Shown in pieces: positions 20,553-31,523 of a DNA stretch of 64,000 nucleotides (the stretch's first letter is position 1; each line of letters begins with the position of its first letter). Made by a program: the position numbers and the translations under genes. Below the pieces are notes generated by a model that worked only from the letters and a program-made list of their open reading frames with translations, was not told the origin of the DNA and did not search any database. Source of the DNA: Prillingera fragicola (lineage: Eukaryota; Basidiomycota; Tremellomycetes; Trichosporonales; Trichosporonaceae); NCBI GenBank assembly GCA_002335605.1, contig BEDY01000003.1, forward strand, positions 434,001 to 498,000. Direction: 5' to 3'.

Positions 20553-22534
20553 ATGACTCCCAAGCCCAAAGACTACGACGCCGACCGCGCGGCCAACTCG
20601 TCTGGCGCAACCTACACCGCTGGCAACGGCGCCCCCGTCCCACACCCCTATGCCTCGCAGCGAGCAGGCAACGGTGGCCTCCTGCTCCAGGACTTTCACC
20701 TCATCGACCTCCTCGCCCACTTTGACCGCGAGCGTATCCCCGAGCGTGTCGTCCACGCCAAGGGATCCGGTGCCCACGGCGTGTTTGAGTGTACCGAGGG
20801 TCTCGAGGACTTGTGTCTTGCCGACTTGTTCAAGAAGGGCTCAAAGTGCCCGGTAACCATTCGCTTCTCGACGGTCGGTGGCGAGTCGGGATCCAGCGAC
20901 AATGCACGCGACCCCCGTGGCTTTGCTGTCAAGTTTAAGACCAACGAGGGTAACTGGGACTTTGTATGTCGCTTGGCAAAGGTGGGCATGTGCTGACGGC
21001 TTAGGTTGGAAACAACACCCCAGTCTTCTTCCTGCGCGACCCGGCAAAGTTCCCTCACTTTATCCACACCCAGAAGCGCCACCCTGCTACCCACCTGGGC
21101 GGCGGTGATGACGCTACCATGTTCTGGGACTACCTCAGCAACAACCCCGAGTCGGTTCATCAGGTTATGGTGAGTAGCCTCTGTGGCGCTGGTCATTAGA
21201 TGGCTGTGGTGGGCGCCACATTTCTGAGCGGCGCATCACTTGGTTCAGACGCACCTTCCAGGAGCGTTGGGCCGCGTGCCGTGATAGCAGGGTTCCCAGC
21301 AGCTACTCGCGACTTGATTTTCCGCGTCCGGTGCTAACGTCCAGATCCTCATGTCTGACCGCGGCATCCCCGATGGCTTCCGTCACATGCACGGCTACTA
21401 CGGCCACACGCTCAAGATTGCCAACTCCAAGGGCGACTGGGTGTACGCCCAGTTCCACCTGCGCTCGGACCAGGGCATCAAGACGCTCACCAACGACGCC
21501 GCGGCCAAGCTCGGCGCCGACCACGGCCAAAAGGACCTCTACTACGCCATTGACGGCGGCGACTTCCCGTCCTGGACCCTGCACGTGCAGACCATGACCC
21601 CGCAGCAGGCTGTAGACGCCTGGGAGAAGAAGGGCATCAACGTGCACGACCTCACTCATATTTGGCCCCACGGTGACTACCCCCTGCGCAAGATTGGAAA
21701 GGTTACGCTCAACGAGAATGCCAAGGTGCGTGAGCGGCGAGTGGAGCCGTTGCGGGTGGCCACGAGCACGACTCGTGCGATGCCCCTTGTGTTAACACCT
21801 CCAGAACTACTTTGCCGAGATCGAGCAAGCCGCCTTCTCCCCCTCGCACATGGTCCCCGGCATCGAGGCGACTGCGGACCCAGTGCTGCAGTCGCGCCTG
21901 TTCTCCTACCCGGACACGCACCGCCACCGCCTGGGTGCCAACTACCAGCAGCTTCCCGTCAACCAGCCCGCCCCCGGCGTGCAGGTCGGCAACTTCCAGC
22001 GCGACGGCCCGATGGCGTTCTACAACCAAGGCGAGCGCGCAAACTACCTGTCGACAAAGGACACGATCAAGTTTGCGCCGGCAAAGGTCAACGTCGACAA
22101 GGTCCACGGCGACTTTGTCTCTGGTGCAGTGACCTTTTTGTCTGAAATCCGTAAAGAAGACTTCAACGCCCCGCGCAACCTGTGGGAAAAAGTGTTCAGC
22201 GAGGGCGAGCGCTCGCGCTGGATCGAGACCGTCGCAGGCCACATGAGCACGGTAAAGGACAAGGAGATTATCAAGCGCCAGATCGCAATCTTCCGCGAGG
22301 CGTCCGAGGACCTCGCTAGCCGGTTGGAGAAGGCGACCGGCGTGCAGGGGTACAAGACTATCAAGGGCATGAAGTTTAACGGCTCCCACAACGTGAGTCC
22401 CAGCCCAGCGGCGCTGTCGCAGTTTCGAGCATGGCTGACACCCACAGGGTATGGGCGACCAGCCCATTCCCGCCAACACGCTCAAGTCGGCGTCGGGCGT
22501 GCCGCAGAACGGCGCCCCGCGCGGCAAGCTCTAG
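20553..22534 (+). CDS. Monofunctional heme catalase
   Basis: Catalase, converting hydrogen peroxide to water and oxygen. Exons 20553..20963, 21005..21169, 21345..21725, 21805..22392 and 22448..22534 are all phase 0, giving 543 aa, the size of small-subunit (clade 3) fungal catalases. Visible motifs are [16 protein letters not shown] with the distal His, [31 protein letters not shown], and [14 protein letters not shown] with the proximal heme Tyr. The end, PRGKL, is only a weak match to a PTS1 peroxisomal signal (usually SKL-like), so peroxisomal or cytosolic location is open. Introns are 41, 175, 79 and 55 nt; intron 2 is long for this locus. It is divergent from the retropepsin-like gene. 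Confidence 0.95.
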
Positions 22535-22770
22535 CCCCCGGGTGTGCAGCAGGTGTGAAGCGAGAGAGTGCATTGATGGAAGAAAATGAGCGAAAAAGCA
22601 GAAAGAATAACCACGAAGGGAGCAGCGAGATGTTTAGAGCAGAGGATGCATTTGCGTTTCTGTTACCCGCCTGTACACTCGCAGCTGCCCATTCCTAACC
22701 CGCCGCTCCAGAGTTAAGCGGCGACCATGTCCAAAACACTGCTTGCATCTACTGAAGAACCGCTACAAAT
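22535..22770. other. Convergent 3' gap, catalase / Yta7
   Basis: This short region holds the two 3' ends. It is A-rich just after the catalase stop (22560-22615). No gene was seen. Confidence 0.4.
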
Positions 22771-25700
22771 CTAAACCCGACCAAACGCCTCCTCCTCCTC
22801 GCGCGCCTCCCTCTCCGCCCTCCTCACCTCTTCGACCTCTTTGACAAACCTGTCCACGGCGCCGCGCAGCTCCTCGACGAGGCGCGTGCGGTCCCACGAC
22901 TGGCGGGACCGCCACACGCGATCCAGGAGGGAGGCGCGGAGCTGCTCCAGCTCTTCCACTGTTAGTGGCGACGTGACGTGTTTGAGCGTCGCGGCGAGCG
23001 AGGAGATGGCCTGGGTCGGGAGCACGAGGGGCGGGTAGACTGGCGTCGGCGTCGGGGTGCGCTGGAGCTCGGTCACGGCTACCTCCGCCGTGGCTGGTTC
23101 GGTAGGCTCGGTGGCCGGCTCGGGAGCGACCGGAGGGGTGGCCTCGACGGCGGGCGTGCCGTTCGTAGCGGCCGCGGGGTCCGGCGCATCGACGTCCATG
23201 TCGTTCTCGCGCGGGCGTTTCTCCACCGGCGCGCCAGTCTCGTCGTCGCCTTCACGCACACGCTTGCCGTTCGTGAGGGCGTCGCTTTCCTCGGCGGCAG
23301 GCGCTCCCTCCACGACGGAAGCACCCTCAACAGTCGCGCCGTCAGCGGCGCCTTCGGCGCCTCCGTTCGCAGCAGCCTTCTCCGCCTCAGCCTTGTCCCG
23401 CTCCTCCTTCTCCTTTGCCTCACGCGCCTTGGCCCGCTCAGCTTTCTGCGCAATACGGCGCTGGGCATAGCGCTCAAACTCGGGCGTCCACTTGGGGTCA
23501 AACGCCTGCACGTGCATGCGCGCATGCGCGGCCATCTCCGAGACCTTGAGCTGCCTGTCGGCGTCCATACTGTGGGCGGCATTGTCCTCGATGAGAGAAA
23601 TGTCCGACAAAAAGTCGGCGGGCGTGTAGTACTTGTGTCGTATGAGTTTGCGATGGATCGTGTCCATGTCCATGTCGTGGGCTTGCCATATGGGCGCGGC
23701 AGCGGCGTCGTCGGGGGCGGCTTCAAGTTGGGCCTGAGCTTGGATCTGCTCGCATCCCTCGGGAGCTTCGGCGCCGGGAACAGGGGCGCTCTCGGTAGTA
23801 GCAGCGATGGTCTCCACAATGGGCGGCGGCGGCATTTCCATGCCACTGGGCTCGGGCATGACGATGACCTCAGCGAGCTGGCCGTTGGGTAGCTCGGCAA
23901 CGGCCATGGCAGGCGTTATAGGCGGAGGCACCTGCGCGGCAGCAGCCTGCTCAGTCATGTATTGAGAGTACGCGAACGCGTCCTCCTTGATGAGCGCGAC
24001 GGGGCGGCGGTACTTTTTCATAAACTCTTGCACGAGCGACGAAAAGCTGACGAAAAGCATGTTGCGCGCGGCCATGTCACGCTCAACCTCGCGGGCGACT
24101 TCGGCGGCAGAAGGCTGGCGAGGAGGGAGGGGTGGTGCGGGGGGAAGAATCTCGAGGATGCGGCGCTTGCGGGGTACACCATCTGGGAAGCCAGTGGGCG
24201 GCAGCTCGACGGCCTTCATGAGCTCGGAGAAGAAGTCCTCGCGCTGGTCGGCATCAGGCGTGCCGAGCTCGATGCGGTTCTCGTCGCCAAAGCCAAACCA
24301 CGAGCGCACGTCGGGTGGGAGCGTGGTGATCGGGCCATCGACGATGGCGAGCAGGAGCACGGGGTCAGACGGGGGGATGCCGTCGAGCAGGGCGCGAGTT
24401 GTAGCGCGGGCTGTCTCCGAGACAGTCCCCGACCACTGCCCCAGCGAGGGAATGAAGATGATACTCGGCTGATGGCGCTTGGCCTCGACGAATAGCTGCA
24501 CGATCGCAGCCTCGGTCGTTCTTGCCGAGTCACTCATGAGCGTGGCAAGGTCAAACGACTGGACGTGGAAGCCTTCCAGGTGGTGCAGGATCGCCGGGCC
24601 AAGGTACTGCTGGCCTGCGCCGGCAGGGCCGTGGATCAGCAGCCGGGGGCGGTAGGTGCGGAGCTTATCGAGCGACTGGAGCATAATCTCCTTTTCAAAC
24701 GTGTCACCGTCCTCGTCCTCAAACTCGGCCTCCTCGAGCGCCGTGCGCTTCTTGACAGGAGGAAGGGCGAGGTCCATGGCAGTCTTGATGCGTTCAAGCT
24801 GGCTGGAGAGGAGAGGCACAAGCTGCATTGGCAGCTGGATGGCCGCCGAGGCAGTCGACCGTGCAGATGAGGGCACAATTTCTGAGCATTAGCACTGATT
24901 GACTCAGGTGACTCACTCTTTACGGCAAGCATAAAGTCCTTGGGTTGCACGTGCACGGAGCCAGCCTGGACCTGCAGGCGGTCGGCCGTCTTGTAGATCT
25001 GCGGGTAGCGGCGCTGGATCGCATTCAGCGCTGCCTCGGTACACAGAGCGCGCAAGTCGGCACCACCGTAGCCCTTGGTGAGCGTCGACAGAGTGTCGAG
25101 CATCGTAGGCGGCAGCGCGGGCTCCCAGTTGCGCGTGTTGATCGAGATGATCTGGCGCCTTGCATCCTTGTTAGGCAGAGGAAAGTAGAACTCGCGATCA
25201 AAACGGCCAGGACGACGCAGAGCGGGGTCGACGGCGTCGGGCCTGTTGGTGGCTCCGATGACGATGACTTGTCCGCGACCGTCCATGCCGTCCATGAGGG
25301 CGAGCAGGGTCGACACGAGACTGGCATGAATCTGGTCTTGCTTGGAGCTACGCACGGGGGCCAGGCCATCAATCTCGTCAAAGAAGATGATACTCGGTTG
25401 CGACGCGCGGGCCTCTTCAAATAGCATACGCAACTGGCGCTCGGCTTCACCAACCCACTTGGACAGCACATCGGCACCCTTACGCATGAAGAAGGCAATC
25501 TTGGTGTTGCCGTTGCTGCATGAGGCTGCGAGCGCACGCGCCAGGAGCGTCTTTCCGGTACCAGGAGGGCCGTGGAAGAGCACGCCACGCGGGGGAGTGA
25601 TGCCAAACTGCTGGAAGAGTTCGGGATAGAGCAGAGGAAGAGCAACCATCTCCTTGAGCTGGTTAATGTGGTTATCCAATCCACCGACACGGTCAAAGGT

Positions 25701-27554
25701 GACGTTGACGTCCACACCCAGGGGGTCGGCGTCGGCCAAGTTGGACTTGGGGTTGACACGACCAAAGTTGGGAACGTCGGTCGGGCCAGGAGCAGAGCGG
25801 TTCATTGTACCCGGTCCTGGTCCAGCAGCAGCGTTTGCGCCACCAGCCATCTGAAGGTCGTTGTCCTGGATGTCAGCGGCGTCGGAAAGAGAGTCACTCA
25901 CAGAGTCAGAGGAGTCGGGATCGCCCATGGCCTGAGCCAAGTCCTTGCCCTTCATCGACCAAGGCAGCTTGCCCATGGCACCGAAGCGGGCACCAGCCGC
26001 AAAGCTTGCGCTTGCAGAGGGGCGGCCACGGCGGGGTCCAGAGACGGCAGCGATAGAGTCCATGAGCACGTCTGCGGCCTCGGCCTTGGCGAGCTCTGCT
26101 GAAATGTCCATGGGCGGGAGCTCATAGTTGGGACGGGATCCACGCTTACGCAGGTTACGCTTGGCGCCATACTCGTCGTCAGAGTCCTCGGCGCGGCGTG
26201 TGGAGCGGCGAGTGGCGCGCTCTCTTGTGGCCTGACGTGTTCGGCGGCTCTTGCGAGGGCCATCGTCGCTGACAAACGAGTCGGCGTCATCGTCGTCCAG
26301 GTACTCGGGTGGACTCGCAGGTTCCTCTGCAGACGACGCCTCGGACTCGGTGGGAGCAAAGGATTCGGCATCGGCCGATGAGTGGCGAGCGCGGTCCCGC
26401 TGGCTTCTGGTCATCTCCTCCTCGCCACCCCCGCCGTTGGCCTCGGCCCCAGGTGTGTGCTCGTCCTCATCGTCGGGGTCGACAATGATCTTGCGTCGAG
26501 GCGGAGCCCTGCCGCTCCTCTTCACTTCGGGGGCGGACACGGGGCTGGTCTCGTACATCTTCTCCTCAAAGTCGTCCTCAGCAAAGCGTTCCGGCGCCTT
26601 GTGAGCGCGCGACGAACGTCGTGTTCCACGCGTCTCAAGGACAGGTGCCGGTTGCAAAGGCTCGTCGGCTTCGCCATCCGCGTCCTCTTCGAACCCTCCG
26701 TCGGCATCCTCGTCTACAAGTGGACGGCGGGCTGCTCGTCCCGAGCGGCGAGTGGGCTGAGGATCAAAGTCATCCTCGTCCTCGTCATCCTCGGCGTACG
26801 TTGTGCGAGCCGCGGCTTGTCGGCGTGGGCGGCCGCCCGCGGGCTCCTTCTCTGGGCTAATGTCCTCAAAGGGCTCGCTCCTGCCGCTTCGTCTACCGCG
26901 AGCCATTGCGGGTTCTTGGGGCTGTGGGACTGGCACACGAAGCTTGATGCGAGGGACGGTCGTGGACGGCACGATGGGAGGCTGCTCGGGGACAACGCCT
27001 TTCGAATCAAATGGTTCGACCGGTGAAAGCTGAGATGGCAGCTGCTGGGACACCTGCAATGGTTGTTGCTGCAGGTGTTGTTGTTGTTGCTGCTGTTGCT
27101 GTTGTTGCTGCTGTAGCACCTGTTGGGTCCAAACAGGAGACTGGCCGGCGGCAGCGGAGACGGGCGAGTGCTGAGGAAGAGGGGAGACGCTGTACGACTG
27201 CTGGGGCGAGAGATGCGATGGTGTTCCGTACGAATTGGCTAGTTGATGTTCCTGTTGGTACGGATGGCCTTGATACTGTCCTGGACCTGGAATGGGGCCA
27301 AAGTTGCCTTGCTGCTGTTGAGGCTGCCAGTCAAGCTGGTTTTGATACAGGGGATGCTGCTGCGGCTGCGGCGCGGGATAGTGTTGCTGGGGAGGATAGC
27401 CTTGGAGAGGGAAGGGCGGCTGGGCGTAGGGATGGGGCGGTTGCTGGCCGGATGGTTGGTGATATTGTTCGCCGACGCCGTATTGATGAGGATGGACGGG
27501 GTGTGGGGAGGGAAAGTTTGGATCTTCGGGTGGATACCCTGGTGTTGGTGCCAT
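22771..27554 (-). CDS. YTA7: Yta7/ATAD2-type AAA-ATPase with bromodomain
   Basis: Chromatin AAA-ATPase of the Yta7/ATAD2/Abo1 family, which remodels histone H3-H4 and limits silencing spread. Two ORFs join through a 35-nt intron at 24882..24916. A second, in-frame 36-nt intron is likely at 25866..25901 (GTGAGT donor, CTGAC branch). The coding model is 25902..27554, 24917..25865 and 22771..24881, about 1570 aa. N-terminal 330 residues are Gln/Pro-rich with a polyglutamine run; a long acidic and basic region follows. AAA1 has Walker A GPPGTGKT and Walker B IIFFDEIDG. AAA2 is degenerate (GPAGAGQQY; IIFIPSLGQW), as usual in this family. A bromodomain-like region starts near LFVSFSSLVQEFMKKYRRP and resumes at MDMDTIHRKL after a Pro/Ala-rich insert. 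The start used (27554, MAPTPGYPP) is one choice; an upstream Met at 27773 is open in frame. Confidence 0.92.
27060..27118. repeat. CAA/CAG microsatellite encoding polyglutamine
   Basis: On the minus strand the codons are a mixed CAA/CAG run that encodes 12 consecutive Gln, followed by HLQQQ in the Yta7-like N terminus. Plus-strand sequence is a TTG/CTG repeat. Confidence 0.9.
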
Positions 27555-28126
27555 CAGGGGGCCATTGGGTTGGGAGTCGGTGTGCAGTGCAGTGGATGTG
27601 GGCAAGGGGAATTGGATGTGGAGTGGGTGTCCGTTGGTGGATGAAGAAGGTAAAGGCAGCAAGGGATGGGTAATGGTCGACGCGTCGAAACAAATGACGA
27701 CCACTGTGGGTGCCGGCAGCCAGGCAGTGGTGGCAGCCACCCTGGATCCACCACCCACACCCATGTGGCACACGACTCACACTCACCTTCCTATCGACTC
27801 GTACTCTTATGCATGCATTCTCTTCAGTATTTGGCATCTAAACTGTCCTTGCTCTGAACTGTCTTCTACACTTGCACTAAAGCTCTGTTGGAAGCTCACT
27901 ATGAGCAACATTAGAGCGCATACTGTGCAAGCCTAACAGTCCCCGCTGCGCCCCCACCAGCGCTGGCGCCATTCGCCACCCAAATGGGGTCCACCCCTCG
28001 TCGCCATGCACATCTACCCACTTCACACCACCTCTCCGGCATCACCCTCATTTGTATCCACACCTACATTACTCACTTTCTCAACTATCCCCTTGCGGCG
28101 CGTCCGCATAGCAGGCCCACTCCGTC
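27555..28126. promoter_or_regulatory. Divergent promoter, Yta7 / Vid30-type
   Basis: The 572-bp gap lies between starts at 27554 (minus) and 28127 (plus). The Yta7 reading frame stays open to 27773, so part of this may be coding or 5' leader. The plus-strand side is pyrimidine-rich (28010-28110). Confidence 0.4.
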
Positions 28127-31100
28127 ATGGATCCCTCTGGTCTTCGAGGGGCTCGGCTGAACCCACTCGACGCATTGGAACCCACAGATGTCGACCTCCC
28201 AGAAGGTCTCTCTGAGCTCTTGAGCCACTTTGTGCCCCCCATGCCTTCAGGCTATCAACCCTCGCCAGTCGTACCGCCCTCACGCCGCAGCACATTTGCT
28301 TCATCGCGCCGCGGCCCACGCGCATCAACAGCTAGCGTCCTGGAACGCGAACAGCCTGAAGCTCCTGCAGATGATGATGACGACCTCCCCTCCCAGCGAC
28401 GCGGCAGTAGTCTCACTCTAGAGCACCTGCTCGGAATGCCTCCGCGTCTCCCTCCCTCCCCTCCAACTGAAGGCGCAGAGCAGCGCGCACGACACATTCT
28501 CTCTGTTCCCGACACTGCTCGCCGCTCATCTGCCTTTCGGTCCGGACCACTAGGCATGAGCTTTCCGAACGGACGGATCGACGACTCTGCGCGAGGACGC
28601 GCTAACCGGGAAGCGGGTCGCAGAGAAGGCGACCACGAACGGGAAGTCTATCCTTGGACAAACGCCATGGCCACCGCAAGCCGCGCAGGCTACCGTAGTA
28701 CTGGCTCTTCGGCAGACTCTAGGTATCTCGATTTCATCCAGCATCACAACTCGGTGGCCCAGAGTGCCATGACGCGGCGCATACTCAACCCCCAGCCCCA
28801 ACAGGCTTCACCGCCAGGCAACCACATGTCGTGGGCGAGCCTGGTGCCGCGCAGCAGCAATGAGAGGATAGCGTCTACAACCTTGCGGCGGCGATCCACG
28901 ACCGAGCGTGCCTCGACCGAGGAACGCAGCGACGAGCGCCAGCGCCCACAGGATCGCAGCAGTGCCCTTGGTGGGTCACGCAGGACGTTTGCTTTGCCCT
29001 TAGAGATCGCACAGAGTCCGCCCCTCGACGATGACATTCGGGAGACTGTCGGTGCTAGCGCCAACGAGGATGATGCCGCGGAGGCAGAGGGAGAGGGAGA
29101 GCACGAGACGGAGGACATGTCGCGCTGGGGGCAGTACCACTTTGTCTCGCCTCTCGTCGCCGCGAGTCTCGCGCTTCGGTCCAACGGTGGGCCATTGTTC
29201 TCACAGGATCTGGCCGAACTCGATGCTTGGGGAGAGCCGCCTGGGGCGGGGGCGTCGCTCACGCGCGGCAGATATAATCGCCGCCGAGGCAGCATGCGAT
29301 CTCGTCTGAATGCTCCTCGACTTGATGACGACGACGACGAGGCTCTGATCGACTTTACGCCTCGTTCCCGTGTCCGTTCGTGGACGCCGACCAATCTCGG
29401 CGAGAGCTCTTCGCCAGTCATTGTCGGCAGTCAGCGTGGCGTTCGCCGCCGACGCCGCTCAAGTGCAGGAGAGGACGTAGCAGGCAAAGCCCCCCAGAAC
29501 GCGCATCCGCTCCCACCGGCAATCAAGCGCCAGAAGCGACAGCCGGCCATCCCCGCCGCACGCCCAAGCTACGTCGACTACTCGGCCTTGCCGTCTGTAC
29601 CGCGCATGCCTGGCGACCTGGCAGTGCCCGGCCCACGGTCGTTTCTCGAACGCTCAACAATCGAGTCGGAAGGCCTCCCGCCGCGACGAGTCATTAAATT
29701 CTCGTCACACAACCGCCGGATCTCCAACAAGGATGAAGATGCGCGGGCTCTCCGATCCGACAGGCCTATCCCTCACTTTATCGGAGTGCACTACTATGAA
29801 GTTGAAATTCTGAGCCGCGGCCAGATGGGATACATTAGTGTTGGTTGGATGCGCCGGGATGTCAACCTCGAGAGGCTAGTTGGTTGGGACCAGGGAGCCT
29901 GGGGATGGCACGGCGATGACGGAAAGAGCTTCGAGGGGAGTGGAGATGGCGTTGACTTTAGCGAGCCTTGGGATGGTAAGTGACAACGTGTGGCATTGCG
30001 CTGACGAACAGATGGGGACACTGTCGGCTGTGGTATCGACTTTACCACCCGCAAGGCCTTCTTCACGCGCAACGGCAAGCTCGTCGGCACGACATTCAAG
30101 AACATGCCGCACAGCTTGCACCCAGCTGTCGGCTTGCGCGCGCCTGGCGAGTCGGTTGCGGTCAACTTTGCCGGCCCGTTCAAGTTTGACATTGAAGCGC
30201 ACGTCGCCAAGATTCGCGACGGTGTTCGTGCCCACCCATTGTTGAAGAGGAAGCAGGGCGCTTTCTCCGACCTGCCACTCAAGACCAAGGTGCCGCGGCT
30301 TGTTGGCGTGCCGCTGCACACGGACGAGAACGAGAAGCTCAAGGGTAAAGGCAAAGCCAAGGCTGTGGCCGACGACGAGCCACCAGCCTACCTCCCCGCA
30401 GACTCGGCGCTGCGTGACTCTGGATCGCGCGCGACTGCTGCCCTGGTACTGGACCACCTCGAGCACGCCGGGCACGCCGAGGTCTTTGCGCTGCTCAAGG
30501 CTTCCATGGCCAAGCGCGGCTGGCTCGCTCCCTCTGACTCAAAGCTCCCTGCCGCGCCCGCCGACGTCGCCGACGACAAGGTCACAGCGGACAACTACCC
30601 CTCACCATCCGCAGCTGTCCTGGCACTTGCAACAATCCTCAAATCTCAAGGCCGCATCCCCTGGGCTCTCCTCACATCCCTCGACCCCAAGTCGGCGGCC
30701 ACCACAGGCCCAAACGCGGCGCTCGGCCACCGCCTCAAAGTCCACGACTTTGCCTCCCTCTGCCTCGCCTCCCTAGGCGACGACGACGACGACATGGACG
30801 ACACCACAGTCAGCCTGGGCCGGGACCTCCGGCGCCTGGCGCGCGACGACGCCTGGGGTCCCGCCGAGATGGCCCTCCTCGACGACGCGGGGGCCCTGCT
30901 CGCAGGCCCAAACGACGCCGTCCAAGCGCGCCTCGCCCACGCGAGGCAAACGGACGCCATCGCGCTCGAGCGTGCGATGCGCGACCACCTGGGGCTCAAA
31001 CATCGATCATTCCTTGAGCTCGCGATCGCGCAGACTGGCCTCGTGAGGGAAAGCCTGGACGCGAGGGGGGACGGCGCGGTGGCATTTGTCGGCCTGCACA

Positions 31101-31408
31101 CTATCCTCCCCCGCGCGCCTGTGCCTGTTGACGAGGACGCGGAGGGCATGGACATGGACGAGGCTGTGGACGACGACGACGCCGAGGAGGATGTAGTTGC
31201 TGCCGAGGCAGCGCACGAACGCCCGTTTAGTGGCGCCGAGGTGCCGCTCCTCGAGGATCTCATCCAGCTCGACACGCCTGCTGAGCCCGCCCCTGTCAGT
31301 GATGCCGAGGACGACGACGAGGAGGAGGCAGAGGGCACAGAGTCCCCCGACGTCGTCGAGCTTCATGCCGTCCCGGCCTATCCCGCGATGGACTTGTACG
31401 AGGTCTAG
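28127..31408 (+). CDS. SPRY-domain protein of RanBPM/Vid30 (GID/CTLH) type
   Basis: Predicted scaffold related to RanBP9/10 and yeast Gid1/Vid30, a core part of the GID/CTLH E3 ubiquitin ligase. Exons 28127..29975 and 30012..31408 (36-nt intron) encode 1081 aa. Residues 1-500 are disordered and Arg/Ser/Pro-rich. A SPRY domain occupies about 510-690, with GVHYYEVEILSRG, GYISVGWMRR, GWHGDDGKSFEG, VGCGIDFTTRKAFFTRNGK and HPAVGLRAPGESVAVNF. After a gap, LVLDHLEHAGHAEVFALL resembles a LisH helix pair; the C-terminal 300 residues are helical with acidic tracts, where CTLH/CRA helices would be expected, but they are not clear by eye. The intron splits the SPRY domain. Confidence 0.8.
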
Positions 31409-31523
31409 CGCATGTATTATTTGTAGCCCGCCACAGGTGGGAATGAGTCTTGTGTCAATGTGTTTGTGTGTGTGTACAGTTTTTGCATCTCGTCTCTCTG
31501 CCATGATGCCATCTACACTAAAA
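31409..31523. other. Convergent 3' gap
   Basis: A 115-bp gap between the stop of the SPRY gene and the stop of ARS2. It contains a short GT-rich stretch at about 31453-31476. No gene. Confidence 0.4.
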
